Counted from the stretch's first letter, positions 1 to 8,644 are shown. The stretch: 47,200 bases of DNA from Streptomyces sp. E2N166 (GCF_003671715.1 NZ_RAIF01000012.1:407152-454351); one strand, 5' to 3'. The notes: a model not told the origin generated them from the sequence alone. Translations and numbers: made by a program.

Positions 1-13
1 CCGCCCGTGCCGC

Positions 14-35
14 CCCCGGGGGGTATCTCCCGGGG
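14..35 (-). terminator. Hairpin downstream of SRPBCC gene
   Basis: A 7-bp perfect GC stem (CCCCGGG at 14-20 with CCCGGGG at 29-35) encloses an 8-nt loop about 37 nt past the stop codon of the minus-strand SRPBCC gene. There is no clear U tract, as is usual in Streptomyces. The rest of bases 1-71 shows no gene that I can support. Confidence 0.45.
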
Positions 36-71
36 TCGTTCGGGCACTGGGGGAGGCACGGCCGGCCGCGG

Positions 72-506
72 CTAGGCCGACTCCACCCGCTTCTTCAGGC
101 CTGCCAGGGCTCGGTCGATGATGACCTTCTCCGCCTTGCGCTTGATCATGCCCAGCATCGGGATCTTGACGTCGACCGTGAGCCGGTAGGTGACCTCCGT
201 GCCCGTGCCGGCCGGGCGGAGCAGGTAGGAGCCGTCCAGGGAGCGCAGCATCTGGGACTTCACCAGCGTCCAGGACACCTCGTGCTCGCCGGTCCAGGTG
301 TACCCCAGCGTCTGGTCGTCCTTGATCGCCCCGGCGTCCATGACGAGTCGGACCTGCTCGGCACGCCCCTGCGCGTCGGTCGCGAGGACCTGCGCCTCCT
401 TCACCTCACCGGTCCAGTCCGGGTAGCGGGCGAAGTCGGCGATCACCGCCATGACGTCGGCCGGTGCCGCCTCGATCGTGATGCTCGAGCTGGTGTGTTC
501 CGCCAT
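72..506 (-). CDS. SRPBCC family protein (polyketide cyclase/START-like)
   Basis: A 144-residue single-domain protein. The START/SRPBCC pattern is visible: an N-terminal strand (SSSITIEAAPADVMAVIADF), a YPDWTGEV segment, a beta-rich middle ending in YLLRPAGTGTEVTYRLTV, and a long amphipathic C-terminal helix (MIKRKAEKVIIDRALAGLKK) that usually closes the hydrophobic cavity. Family members bind hydrophobic ligands such as lipids or polyketides; no ligand can be assigned here. The ATG at 506 was chosen because a GGAGGAG ribosome binding site lies just upstream on the minus strand; a longer reading to 632 adds an unstructured tail. A homologue (Rv2185c) sits near fadD15 in mycobacteria, which agrees with the acyl-CoA ligase nearby. 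Confidence 0.9.
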   Translation of the reverse strand: MAEHTSSSITIEAAPADVMAVIADFARYPDWTGEVKEAQVLATDAQGRAEQVRLVMDAGAIKDDQTLGYTWTGEHEVSWTLVKSQMLRSLDGSYLLRPAGTGTEVTYRLTVDVKIPMLGMIKRKAEKVIIDRALAGLKKRVESA

Positions 507-671
507 CGCTGTGGCTCCTCCAGATGCGGGCCGGTACTGAGGGTCGTCGTGCGCCGGGTCGCCGTATGCCCGTTGCGCGCACGTGTGTGCCGCGTGAAGG
601 CTATCGCGCACGGGCGGCGAGAAGGTCACCACCTACCTGCGCAGGTCCGGCCGCCGGGACGCCACCCCGGC

Positions 672-1469
672 TCACCACTCCAGCGCCCACGGCCGCCCCG
701 TCGACGCGAAGTGCCCGACGTTCACGCACTCGGTCGCCCCGATCCGCATCCGCCGCACCAGCGGCTGGTGGACGTGCCCGAACAGGGAGTAGCGGGGACG
801 GGTGCGGCGGATCGCGTCCAGCAGCGCGCGGCTGCCCCGTTCGAAGCGCCGCGCCACCGTGTCGTAGACCAGCTCCGGCACCTCCGGCGGGATGTGCGTG
901 CACAGCACGTCCACCTCGCCGACGGCCTCGATCTTCGCGGCGTACTCCTCGTCACCGATCTCGTACGGCGTGCGCATGGGGGTGCGCAGGCCGCCGCCGA
1001 CGAAGCCGAAGACGCGGCCGCCGATCTCCACCCGTTCGCCGTCGAGCACGGTGGTGCCGGGGCCGGCGTACTCACGCCACAGGGGCGGCATGTCGACGTT
1101 GCCGTAGGTGGCGTACGTCGGGGTGGGGAAGGCGGCGAACAGCTCGGCGTACTGCTTGCGCACCGCCTCCTCGATCACCTCGCGCCGGTCCCCGCCGACG
1201 CCGGCCCAGAGCCGCGCCCCGAACTCCCGCGCCTCGGCGAAGCGGCGGGCGGTGCGCAGCTCGACGATGCGGTCGGCGTTCTCGGCGCCGAACAGGTCGG
1301 GGAAGATGCCGCGCGTGTGGTCGGCGTAGTCGAGGAAGAGGACCAGGTCGCCGAGGCAGATCAGGGCGTCGGCGCCCTCGCCGGCCCTGGCCAGGTCGCG
1401 GGCGTTGCCATGGACGTCGCTGACCACATGGACGCGGGTCCTCGTGTTACCGGGCGGTGTGGGTGCCAT
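672..1469 (-). CDS. Metallophosphoesterase
   Basis: A 265-residue calcineurin-like phosphoesterase. The family's metal-binding blocks appear in order: SDVHGN (D-x-H) near the N-terminus, GDLV, YGNVD (the GN-H/D block), THIPPE and the C-terminal GHVH. These residues bind the dinuclear metal centre that hydrolyses phosphomonoesters or diesters; the substrate cannot be inferred. The start is set at the ATG at 1469; a TTG three codons upstream (1478) is also possible, and neither has a strong ribosome binding site. The gene lies between the SRPBCC gene and a roughly 330-bp divergent intergenic region shared with the acyl-CoA ligase. The protein is soluble, with no signal peptide. Confidence 0.9.
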   Translation of the reverse strand: MAPTPPGNTRTRVHVVSDVHGNARDLARAGEGADALICLGDLVLFLDYADHTRGIFPDLFGAENADRIVELRTARRFAEAREFGARLWAGVGGDRREVIEEAVRKQYAELFAAFPTPTYATYGNVDMPPLWREYAGPGTTVLDGERVEIGGRVFGFVGGGLRTPMRTPYEIGDEEYAAKIEAVGEVDVLCTHIPPEVPELVYDTVARRFERGSRALLDAIRRTRPRYSLFGHVHQPLVRRMRIGATECVNVGHFASTGRPWALEW

Positions 1470-1674
1470 GACGATCAAGCGTAAGCAGCGCGTGGCTCTC
1501 GTGAACAGTGGCGACCGGACCTGCGGTTACTGGCTGGTCGGTTGATCCGTCGACTACTGTGCGCAAAGGAAACCCCATCCGTGTGACGCAGCGAACATCT
1601 CGCGGGGACCCCCTGTCGGAGAAGGCATACCGGCGGGTAACGTCCGGGCAGTCCAGTCGTGCTCTGGTTTTCAA

Positions 1675-1704
1675 CATGTGAATCGGCATGTGGTCCAACA
1701 TGTG
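1675..1704. promoter_or_regulatory. Three CATGTG half-sites at 12-bp period
   Basis: In the divergent region between the phosphoesterase and the acyl-CoA ligase, CATGTG begins at 1675, 1687 and 1699, exactly 12 bp apart. The outer two copies share a longer identical core, CAACATGTGA (1672-1681 and 1696-1705). The remainder of 1470-1802 holds no other gene or strong hairpin that I can support. Evenly phased repeats ahead of a lipid-metabolism gene suggest an operator array; the regulator is unknown. Confidence 0.4.
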
Positions 1705-1802
1705 ATCAGCGTGGTGATCTCCCGAGCACTTGCCCGAGCCTTGGACCGCACCGTCGCATCGCACAACGTCGTGGCGCCGGCGCCTTATGAGGAGCAGCAG
1801 TC

Positions 1803-3599
1803 TTGCGCGAGTTCAGCCTTCCGGCTTTGTACGAGGTCCCTGCGGACGGAAATCTCACCGACATCGTCCGCAGAAACGCCGCGCAGCACCCGGACGTCGC
1901 CGTCATCTCCCGCAAGGTGGCCGGCGCGTGGCAGGACGTGACCGCCCGCGATTTCCTCGCCGAGGTGCAGACCGCCGCCAAGGGCCTCATCGCCTCCGGT
2001 GTCCAGCCGGGCGACCGGGTCGGCCTGATGTCCCGTACGCGCTACGAGTGGACCCTGCTGGACTTCGCGATCTGGTGCGCGGGCGCGATCACCGTGCCGG
2101 TGTACGAGACCAGCTCGCCCGAGCAGGTGCAGTGGATCCTCAGCGACTCGGGTGCCACGGCGTGCGTCGTGGAGTCGGCCGGGCACGCCGCCACCGTCGA
2201 GTCGGTGCGCGAGCGGCTGCCCGCCCTCAAGCACGTCTGGCAGATCGACTCCGGGGCCGTGGAGGAGCTGGGGAGCCTGGGCCAGGACGTCACGGACCAG
2301 GCCGTCGAGGAGCGCGGCTCGATCGCGAAGGCCGACGACCCCGCGACCATCGTCTACACCTCCGGCACCACCGGCCGCCCCAAGGGCTGCGTGCTCACCC
2401 ACCGCAGCTTCTTCGCCGAGTGCGGCAACGTCGTCGAGCGCCTGCGTCCCCTCTTCCGCACGGGCGAGTGCTCCGTCCTCCTCTTCCTCCCGCTCGCCCA
2501 CGTCTTCGGCCGCCTCGTCCAGGTGGCGCCGATGATCGCGCCGATCAAGCTGGGCTGCGTCCCGGACATCAAGAACCTCACCGACGAACTGGCCGCGTTC
2601 CGGCCCACGCTGATCCTCGGTGTGCCGCGCGTCTTCGAGAAGGTCTACAACTCGGCGCGCGCCAAGGCGCAGGCCGACGGCAAGGGCAAGATCTTCGACA
2701 AGGCCGCCGACACGGCGATCGCGTACAGCAAGGCCCTGGACACCCCCTCGGGGCCGTCCGTCGGCCTGAAGATCAAGCACAAGGTCTTCGACAAGCTGGT
2801 CTACGGCAAGCTCCGCACCGTCCTCGGCGGACGCGGCGAGTACGCCATCTCCGGCGGCGCCCCGCTCGGCGAACGCCTCGGCCACTTCTTCCGCGGCATC
2901 GGCTTCACGGTCCTGGAGGGCTACGGCCTGACCGAGTCCTGCGCGGCCACCGCCTTCAACCCCTGGGACCGGCAGAAGATCGGCACGGTCGGCCAGCCGC
3001 TGCCCGGCTCCGTGGTGCGCATCGCTGACGACGGGGAGGTGCTGCTGCACGGCGAGCACCTGTTCAAGGAGTACTGGAACAACCCGGGCGCGACCGCCGA
3101 GGCGCTGGCCGACGGCTGGTTCCACACCGGCGACATCGGCACCCTCGACGAGGACGGCTACCTCTCGATCACCGGGCGCAAGAAGGAGATCATCGTCACC
3201 GCCGGCGGCAAGAACGTCGCCCCGGCCGTCATAGAGGACCGCATCCGCGCGCACGCCCTGGTCGCGGAGTGCATGGTGGTCGGCGACGGGCGGCCGTTCG
3301 TGGGCGCGCTGGTCACCATCGACGAGGAGTTCCTCGGCCGGTGGTGCGCGGACAACGGCAAGCCGGCCGGTTCGACGGCGGCGTCGCTGCGGGAGGACCC
3401 GGATCTGCTCGCCACGATCCAGTCGGCGATCGACGACGGCAACTCGGCGGTGTCCAAGGCGGAGTCGGTGCGGAAGTTCCGGGTGCTGGAGGCTCAGTTC
3501 ACGGAGGACTCCGGGCACTTGACGCCTTCGCTGAAGCTGAAGCGGAGTGTTGTGGCCAGGGATTACGTGGACGAGATCGAGGCGATCTACGCGAAGTAG
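1803..3599 (+). CDS. Long-chain fatty-acid--CoA ligase (AMP-forming, FadD15-like)
   Basis: A 598-residue acyl-adenylate-forming enzyme that activates long-chain fatty acids with ATP and CoA through an acyl-AMP intermediate. The ATP-binding P-loop YTSGTTGRPKG is at residues 185-195, followed by the GYGLTES block, the HTGD motif and the GRKKEIIVTAGGKNVAP C-terminal hinge. Length and architecture match the bacterial FadD15/FAA1 group. The start is TTG at 1803 with GAGGAG at 1789-1794, which is convincing spacing. An array of CATGTG half-sites lies about 100 bp upstream. Mycobacterial FadD15 (Rv2187) has the same neighbours, so a role in membrane lipid or lipoglycan precursor supply is plausible but inferred. 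Confidence 0.95.
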   Translation: MREFSLPALYEVPADGNLTDIVRRNAAQHPDVAVISRKVAGAWQDVTARDFLAEVQTAAKGLIASGVQPGDRVGLMSRTRYEWTLLDFAIWCAGAITVPVYETSSPEQVQWILSDSGATACVVESAGHAATVESVRERLPALKHVWQIDSGAVEELGSLGQDVTDQAVEERGSIAKADDPATIVYTSGTTGRPKGCVLTHRSFFAECGNVVERLRPLFRTGECSVLLFLPLAHVFGRLVQVAPMIAPIKLGCVPDIKNLTDELAAFRPTLILGVPRVFEKVYNSARAKAQADGKGKIFDKAADTAIAYSKALDTPSGPSVGLKIKHKVFDKLVYGKLRTVLGGRGEYAISGGAPLGERLGHFFRGIGFTVLEGYGLTESCAATAFNPWDRQKIGTVGQPLPGSVVRIADDGEVLLHGEHLFKEYWNNPGATAEALADGWFHTGDIGTLDEDGYLSITGRKKEIIVTAGGKNVAPAVIEDRIRAHALVAECMVVGDGRPFVGALVTIDEEFLGRWCADNGKPAGSTAASLREDPDLLATIQSAIDDGNSAVSKAESVRKFRVLEAQFTEDSGHLTPSLKLKRSVVARDYVDEIEAIYAK

Positions 3600-3635
3600 T
3601 GGGGCGGGGGGCCCATGGAGGTGCCCCCTTGTCGC

Positions 3636-3713
3636 CGTGGGCGGGTGCGGGCGCGTCGGGGCTTGTCGCGCCCACGCGGCGGAGCCGCACAGTGACACAG
3701 CCCCGCGCCCCTC
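3636..3713. repeat. Dispersed Streptomyces intergenic repeat, copy 1
   Basis: The convergent gap after the acyl-CoA ligase carries a GC-rich block with the landmarks CGCGCCC, CGGAGCCGCAC and CCCCGCGCCCCT. A second copy in this window (30595-30670) keeps the same landmarks in the same order. I recognise this block as a family scattered between Streptomyces genes. It can fold and may serve as a transcription terminator for both flanking convergent genes. Confidence 0.6.
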
Positions 3714-3725
3714 GGCGGTGCTGCC

Positions 3726-4868
3726 CTACAGGAGTGTTCTCAGGTTCTCCGCGAGCAGGTCCCAGCGCCACTTCTCCTCCACCCACGCCCGGCCGCGTTC
3801 GCCCATCCTGCGGCGCAGCTCCGCGTCGCCGAGGAGGGTGACGACGCGGTCGGCGGTCTGCTCCTCGGAGTCACCGCGCACCACCCAGCCGGTCTCGCCG
3901 TCGAGTACCGCGTCCGGCGCGCCGCCCGAGTCGCCCGCGACCACGGGCAGGCCGGTCGCGGAGGCCTCCAGGTAGACGATGCCGAGGCCCTCGACGTCGA
4001 GGCCGCCCCGCCGGGTCCGGCACGGCATGGCGAAAACGTCCCCGGCACCGTAGTGCGCGGGCAGCTCGGACCAGGGGACGGCGCCGGTGAAGCGGACGGA
4101 GGCGGCGACGCCGGTCTCGGCGGCGAGGCGGCGCAGGTCCTTCTCGTAGGGGCCGCCACCGACGATCAGCAGTACGGCGTCGGGCTCGGCGGCCAGGATG
4201 CGCGGCATCGCCCGGACCAGGGTGTCCTGGCCCTTGCGCGGCACCAGGCGCGAGACGCAGACCACGACCGGCCGCTCGGTGAGTCCCAGCCGGGCCCGCA
4301 CCTCCTCGCCGCCGCTGCCCGGGTGGAAGGTCTTCTCGTCGACGCCGGGCGGCAGCTGCACCATCCGCGCGGCGGCGTCCGGGGTGAGCGCGCCCGCGAT
4401 CCGCGAGCGCGTGTACTCGCCGAGGTAGGTGATCGTGTCCGTGGACTCCCCGATCCGGCGCAGCAGTTGCCGGGCGGCGGGCAGCTGGGCCCACCCGGCC
4501 TCGTGACCGTGGGTGGTGGCGACGAGCCGCTCGGCCCCCGCCTTCCGGAGCGCCGGGGCCATCAGCCCGAGGGGCGCCGCCGCCCCGAACCACACCGACG
4601 TGCACCCGTGCTCGCGCAGCAGCCGGACGGCCGTACGGGTCGCGCCCGGCGTCGGTAGCAGCATCGTCGTACGGTCGCGTACGACGGTGAAGGGCTGCTC
4701 GGCGTCGAAGGCGGCGGTGGCCTCGGTGCCCTCGCGGCCGCGCTTCCAGGTGGAGGCGTAGACGACCAGCCGCTCGGGGTCCAGCCGTAGCGCCATGTTG
4801 TGCAGGAAGGCCTGGATGCCGCCCGGGCGGGGCGGGAAGTCGTTCGTCACGATCAAGGTCTTGCGCAC
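3726..4868 (-). CDS. pimB: GT4 glycosyltransferase, PimB-type phosphatidylinositol mannoside mannosyltransferase
   Basis: A 380-residue GT-B fold enzyme. The N-terminal Rossmann start KTLIVTNDFPPRPGGIQAF has the glycine-rich loop of GT4 enzymes. The C-terminal domain shows the donor-site segments LVPRKGQD, IVGGGPYEKDLRRLA and the E-x7-E block EGLGIVYLE. The PimB' family transfers mannose from GDP-mannose to the O-6 position of PIM1 on the cytoplasmic face of the membrane. The start is GTG at 4868, directly before the conserved KTLIVTNDFPP, although an open frame runs far upstream. It is divergent from a GT87 mannosyltransferase, and mycobacterial pimB' (Rv2188c) also adjoins fadD15. Substrate assignment is by family and context. 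Confidence 0.85.
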   Translation of the reverse strand: MRKTLIVTNDFPPRPGGIQAFLHNMALRLDPERLVVYASTWKRGREGTEATAAFDAEQPFTVVRDRTTMLLPTPGATRTAVRLLREHGCTSVWFGAAAPLGLMAPALRKAGAERLVATTHGHEAGWAQLPAARQLLRRIGESTDTITYLGEYTRSRIAGALTPDAAARMVQLPPGVDEKTFHPGSGGEEVRARLGLTERPVVVCVSRLVPRKGQDTLVRAMPRILAAEPDAVLLIVGGGPYEKDLRRLAAETGVAASVRFTGAVPWSELPAHYGAGDVFAMPCRTRRGGLDVEGLGIVYLEASATGLPVVAGDSGGAPDAVLDGETGWVVRGDSEEQTADRVVTLLGDAELRRRMGERGRAWVEEKWRWDLLAENLRTLL

Positions 4869-4950
4869 GCCGCCGACCCTACCGAACCCGCCGCGCGGGC
4901 CGGGGGCCCGGCCGCCCCCCGGTGGCACACGCACAGGTGTCCGGGTCATC

Positions 4951-6228
4951 ATGGCCGCGAAGCACGGCACGCGGACGGGCAGGGAGCACGTGGAGACGAC
5001 GGAGGCGAGACGGCCGGCGGCGCGGCTGCTGACGGCCTGGGGCGCCACCCGGCTGGTGCTGCTGCTGTTCGTGCTGAAGGTGCTGGTCTTCCCCGGTCCG
5101 GACGTCACCGGCGACGTGTCCGTCATCTACCGGGACTGGTACGACGTACTGCGCACCGGAACGTTTCCGCTGGACGACGTCACCTGGCAGTACCCGCCCG
5201 CGGCGGCCTTCGCGATCCTCTCCCCCGCGCTGCTGCCCTTCCTGGAGTACGCGACGGCCTTCTTCGTCCTGGCCTGTGCGGCGGACCTGGCCGTCCTCGC
5301 GCTGCTGTGGCGCGCGGGGCGCGGTTGCGGGCGCTCGTCGCGCGGGGCGTGGGTGTGGGTGGCGGGCGTTCCGCTGCTCGGTCCGACGGTGTACGCCCGC
5401 TACGACGTGATGGTCACCGCCGTCGCGGTGGCGGCGCTGCTCGCCGCCGGCCGGCATCCGCGCGTGGCGGGCGCCCTGGCGGCGCTCGGGGCGCTGCTGA
5501 AGGTGTGGCCCGCGCTGGTCCTCCTCGGGATGCGCGGGCGGGCGCCGTGGGCCGCGGCGGCGCTGAGCGGGGCCGGGCTGGCGGCGCTGTTCGCGGTGAC
5601 GATGCCGGGGGCGTTCGCGTTCCTGACGTTCCAGCGGGACCGGGGCACCGAGGTGGAGTCGCTGGGAGCGCTGGTCTTCCACGTCGCCCGGCACTTCGGC
5701 TGGGACGGCGAGGTCCTGCTCAACTACGGCTCGGTCGAGTTCCTCGGCCCGTACGTGGGCGCGGTGAGCACGGTCGCCCTCGCGCTGACCGCCCTGGCCT
5801 TCGGCTGGCTGCTGCTGTGGCGGCTGGCGGCCTCGCGCTTCGCGGCGCACACGGCGGCGGACGCGGCCTTCGTGGCGGTGCTGATGTTCACGGTCACGAG
5901 CCGGGTGATCAGTCCGCAGTACATGGTGTGGCTGATCGGCGTCGCCGCGGTCTGCCGGTGCTTTCGCGCGAGCCGCATGCGGGTACCGGTCACCCTGGTG
6001 CTGGCGGCGAGCCTGGTGACGGTGCTGGAGTTCCCGGTCTGGTTCGCGCAGGTCGTCGCGAGCGACCCGCTCGGGATCGCGCTGCTGTTCGTCCGCAACG
6101 GCCTGCTGGTCGCCGCGGCGCTCCTCGCGGCCCGCGCCCTGTGGCGCGACACGGCGCCGCGCCGGACGCCCGTACCGACGCCGCCGTCCCGCTCCGCCCG
6201 CACCGACAAGGCACCGGTCTCCTCCTGA
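4951..6228 (+). CDS. GT87/DUF2029 polytopic membrane mannosyltransferase
   Basis: A multi-pass protein of about 425 residues with some ten hydrophobic helices, typical of GT-C enzymes that use polyprenyl-phosphate-mannose on the outer face of the membrane. Near the N-terminus, DVTGDVSVIYRDWYDVL carries the acidic residues of the first external loop, and WQYPPAAAF is a GT87 hallmark. The ATG at 4951 is used. A GTG at 4990, preceded by AGGGAG but only 3 nt away, is an alternative that removes 13 residues. It is divergent from the PimB-type gene with about 80 bp between, so both may act in mannolipid assembly. A small hairpin (6230-6242) follows the stop codon. Confidence 0.85.
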   Translation: MAAKHGTRTGREHVETTEARRPAARLLTAWGATRLVLLLFVLKVLVFPGPDVTGDVSVIYRDWYDVLRTGTFPLDDVTWQYPPAAAFAILSPALLPFLEYATAFFVLACAADLAVLALLWRAGRGCGRSSRGAWVWVAGVPLLGPTVYARYDVMVTAVAVAALLAAGRHPRVAGALAALGALLKVWPALVLLGMRGRAPWAAAALSGAGLAALFAVTMPGAFAFLTFQRDRGTEVESLGALVFHVARHFGWDGEVLLNYGSVEFLGPYVGAVSTVALALTALAFGWLLLWRLAASRFAAHTAADAAFVAVLMFTVTSRVISPQYMVWLIGVAAVCRCFRASRMRVPVTLVLAASLVTVLEFPVWFAQVVASDPLGIALLFVRNGLLVAAALLAARALWRDTAPRRTPVPTPPSRSARTDKAPVSS

Positions 6229-6276
6229 ACGGACGGCGTCCGCACGGACCCGTGAGGCGACGACGGCGAAGCGACC

Positions 6277-7470
6277 TCAGTCGAACTCCGCCCGCAGATA
6301 CTCCCGCCACCGTGCCGTGAACTCCTCCGGCGTCGTCGCGAGCACCTCGTTCATCGCGTCCTCGACCGCGCCCGGGCGCTTCTCGTGCCCGCCCACGGCG
6401 CGGTAGAAGGCGTCCAGGCGGTCCTCGCCCCACTGGTCGGCGATCATGCGGCAGGCCAGCCAGCCGCCCTCGTAGGCGCGGGCCAGTTCGTCCGCGTCGG
6501 CGGTGAAGCCGAAGTCCTCGTCGGTCGGAAGACTCGCGGGCACCCGGCCCTCGGCGACCGCGCCGGCCGTCTCGGGGGCGGCCTCGGCGGGGGCACGGTC
6601 GCCGTCGCGGTAGCCGACCCAGTCCGCGTAGCCCTCGGACAGCCACAGCGGAGTGGCGGCGGTGGTGTCGGCGCGGGTGGCGACGTGCGTGGTCTCGTGG
6701 GTGAGCACGACCTGTTTGCCGAGGTCGCCGAGGAGCCCGTACGCGTCGGGATTGACGATGATCCGGTCCGCCGGTGCCTGCTCCCGGCCGCCCGTCTCGC
6801 CGGTGGTGACCGCCGCGATGCCCCGGTAGGAGGAGGCGGGCGAGCCGAGCAGGCCCGCCATCCCCTCCAGCGACTTCGGGACGAGTACGACGACCCGGCG
6901 GGCCCAGTCGCCGTCCCAGGCGGCCGACACGGCCGGCACCGCCCGGTCGGCGAGGTCCGCGTAGCGGCGCAGCGCCCCGGCGGACTGTCCGACGCCGAGC
7001 ACGAGGCTGTGCGTGCCCCGGACGACCTCGACCGCGCCCTGGTCCCACGGCTGCTGGCCGGACCGCTTCGCGGGCCGGTCGGAGTCGACGGTCCACCGGC
7101 CGTCCTCCCCGTCCCGGCTCAGCCGCACGGTGCGGCCGGTGGTGACGGGTCCCCGGTCGTGGCCCTCGATGCGGTAGCGCAGCTCGACGTCGGCGGTGGC
7201 GGTGTCGCCGGTGCGGTCCACGCCCGTCACGCGGTACGACCAGGCGGCCAGCGGCACCTCGCCCAGGTTGCCGAAGCCGGCCCCGGTGCCCGTGCGCGTG
7301 TAGGCGGCCCGGTCGCGGCCGAGGACGGCTTCCGCGCGCCGGTCCAGTACCCGCTGCACCTCGGCCGGGACGGGGTCGGCGGCGGCGCGGCCGCCGCAGC
7401 CCACGAGGGAGACGAGCAGCAGGCACAGCGCCACCACCGAGGAACCCGAGACCCGCCTTCGACCAGCCAC
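6277..7470 (-). CDS. Secreted lipoprotein with HETTH zinc-peptidase motif
   Basis: A 397-residue predicted lipoprotein. The signal peptide ends in the lipobox LVGC (lipidated Cys25). An N-terminal NTF2-like or stalk domain is followed by a C-terminal gluzincin-type site: HETTH at residues 258-262 and, 16 residues later, Glu279 in WLSEGYADW, which resembles the WLxEG element of the M1/peptidase-MA group. This predicts a zinc metallopeptidase or a peptidase-like binding protein anchored outside the membrane; the substrate is unknown. The gene converges on the GT87 gene and precedes two NlpC/P60 hydrolases on the same strand, which suits a cell-surface function. Start ATG at 7470. Confidence 0.85.
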   Translation of the reverse strand: MAGRRRVSGSSVVALCLLLVSLVGCGGRAAADPVPAEVQRVLDRRAEAVLGRDRAAYTRTGTGAGFGNLGEVPLAAWSYRVTGVDRTGDTATADVELRYRIEGHDRGPVTTGRTVRLSRDGEDGRWTVDSDRPAKRSGQQPWDQGAVEVVRGTHSLVLGVGQSAGALRRYADLADRAVPAVSAAWDGDWARRVVVLVPKSLEGMAGLLGSPASSYRGIAAVTTGETGGREQAPADRIIVNPDAYGLLGDLGKQVVLTHETTHVATRADTTAATPLWLSEGYADWVGYRDGDRAPAEAAPETAGAVAEGRVPASLPTDEDFGFTADADELARAYEGGWLACRMIADQWGEDRLDAFYRAVGGHEKRPGAVEDAMNEVLATTPEEFTARWREYLRAEFD

Positions 7471-7536
7471 CTCCCGATCGTACGGGCGGCCGGCCGGAGG
7501 GGGCAGCGTGCGGAGGGACCGGAAGGGCCGCGAGGG

Positions 7537-8544
7537 TCAGACCCGGGTGACCGAGGAGACCGGCATCATGCCGACCGGGTCGTAGCGCACGGGAGCACCG
7601 GGGTAGGGCGCGTGGATCACCTGGCCGTTGCCGACGTACATGCCGATGTGGCTGGCGTCGTCGCGGTAGGCGACCAGGTCGCCGGGCCGGGCCTGGGCCA
7701 GGGACACCCGCTGCCCGGCGCCGGACTGCGCCTGCGAGGTGCGCGGCAGCCCGACCCCGGCCTGCGCGTACGACCACTGGGTCAGGCCCGAGCAGTCGAA
7801 GCCGGTGGGCCCGTTGGCGCCCCAGACGTAGGGCTTGCCGAGGGCGGACTGGGCGGCGGCGACGGCGGCCGCCGCGCGGCCGGAGACGGGGCCGGCGGGG
7901 GCGGGGAGGTCGGCACGGCCGGAGCGGGAGCCGCGGTCGTAGGCGGCGCGTTCGCCGTCCGGAAGGGAGTTGAGCAGCTCGCGGGCCTTCGCGAGCTTGC
8001 GCTCCACGGTCCTCTTGTGGGCGGCGACGGCCTTGCGGCCCTTCTCCAGCTCGGTGAGCTTGCGGCCGGCCTCGGCACGGTCCTGGGCGAGGTCGCGCAT
8101 GGCGCCCTGGAGTTCCCTCAGTTCACCGGCCTGATGGCTGGTGATCCGGTCGAGCACGGAGGCCTTGTCCAGGTAGTCGTCCGGGTCGGCGGAGAGCAGC
8201 AGCGCCAGCGACGGGTCGATGCCGCCGGAGCGGTACTGGGCGCCGGCCAGCGAACCGAGCGCGTCCCGCATGGTGTTGATCCGCTCCTGCTGCCGGGCGA
8301 TCGAGTCCTGCGCGGTGCTGACCTCCTCTCGCAGGGCGTCGGTGCGCGCGTCGGCCTTGTTGTAGGCCTCGGTCGCCTGCTCCGCCTCCGTGTAGAGCCG
8401 GTCCACCTCCGCCCGCCGGTCGTCGTGCGGGGTGGCCGTGGCCGGTACGGCGCCCAGGGCCGCGGCGGCGACGGAAAGCAGGCCGACGGCGGCGGTGGCG
8501 CCGCGGTCGAGCCCGGTTGGTGCAAGGCGGCGATGGAACCCCAC
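7537..8544 (-). CDS. Secreted NlpC/P60 peptidoglycan endopeptidase (paralogue 1)
   Basis: A 335-residue secreted hydrolase with an N-terminal signal sequence, a long coiled-coil region (about residues 45-195) and a C-terminal NlpC/P60 domain. The catalytic residues are visible: Cys251 in GFDCSGLT, His299 in DASHIGMYVGN and His311. Such enzymes cleave D-Glu/diaminopimelate links in stem peptides; the coiled coil is probably regulatory, as in RipA-like proteins. The start is GTG at 8544 rather than 8556, because AAGGAG then has a usable spacing and the N-terminus (VGFHRR) matches the paralogue's VASHRR. The neighbouring gene encodes a clear paralogue. It probably acts in growth or septation of the wall. 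Confidence 0.93.
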   Translation of the reverse strand: MGFHRRLAPTGLDRGATAAVGLLSVAAAALGAVPATATPHDDRRAEVDRLYTEAEQATEAYNKADARTDALREEVSTAQDSIARQQERINTMRDALGSLAGAQYRSGGIDPSLALLLSADPDDYLDKASVLDRITSHQAGELRELQGAMRDLAQDRAEAGRKLTELEKGRKAVAAHKRTVERKLAKARELLNSLPDGERAAYDRGSRSGRADLPAPAGPVSGRAAAAVAAAQSALGKPYVWGANGPTGFDCSGLTQWSYAQAGVGLPRTSQAQSGAGQRVSLAQARPGDLVAYRDDASHIGMYVGNGQVIHAPYPGAPVRYDPVGMMPVSSVTRV

Positions 8545-8600
8545 GGGAAGCCGCACTCCTTCCGCTGGCGGACAGGGAAACGCGGCAGACAGTAACCCCG

Positions 8601-8617
8601 TGGCCGGGCACCGGCCA
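8601..8617 (-). promoter_or_regulatory. Hairpin in leader/promoter of NlpC/P60 paralogue 1
   Basis: TGGCCGG and CCGGCCA form a 7-bp stem with a 3-nt loop about 57 bp upstream of the GTG start. On the minus strand TTGGCC and TACTGT are spaced like -35 and -10 elements around it, so the palindrome may lie within the promoter. This is weak support only. Confidence 0.25.
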
Positions 8618-8644
8618 ACGACCTCGGAGGCGCGCGCAGCACGA

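Noticed and set aside
282-1484. Plus-strand open frame of 400 codons opposite the SRPBCC and phosphoesterase genes
   Set aside because: It overlaps two minus-strand genes with recognised motifs; its composition and lack of domains mark it as a shadow.
1447-1764. Minus-strand frame of 105 codons in the gap before the acyl-CoA ligase
   Set aside because: No ribosome binding site and no known domain; the CATGTG array explains its His/Met-rich start. It overlaps the phosphoesterase start.
1785-3698. Long minus-strand open frame of 637 codons across the acyl-CoA ligase
   Set aside because: It is the antisense shadow of a gene with clear catalytic motifs. Its translation is rich in Arg/Asp/Gly/Val with no recognisable domain, as expected for antisense frames in high-GC DNA.
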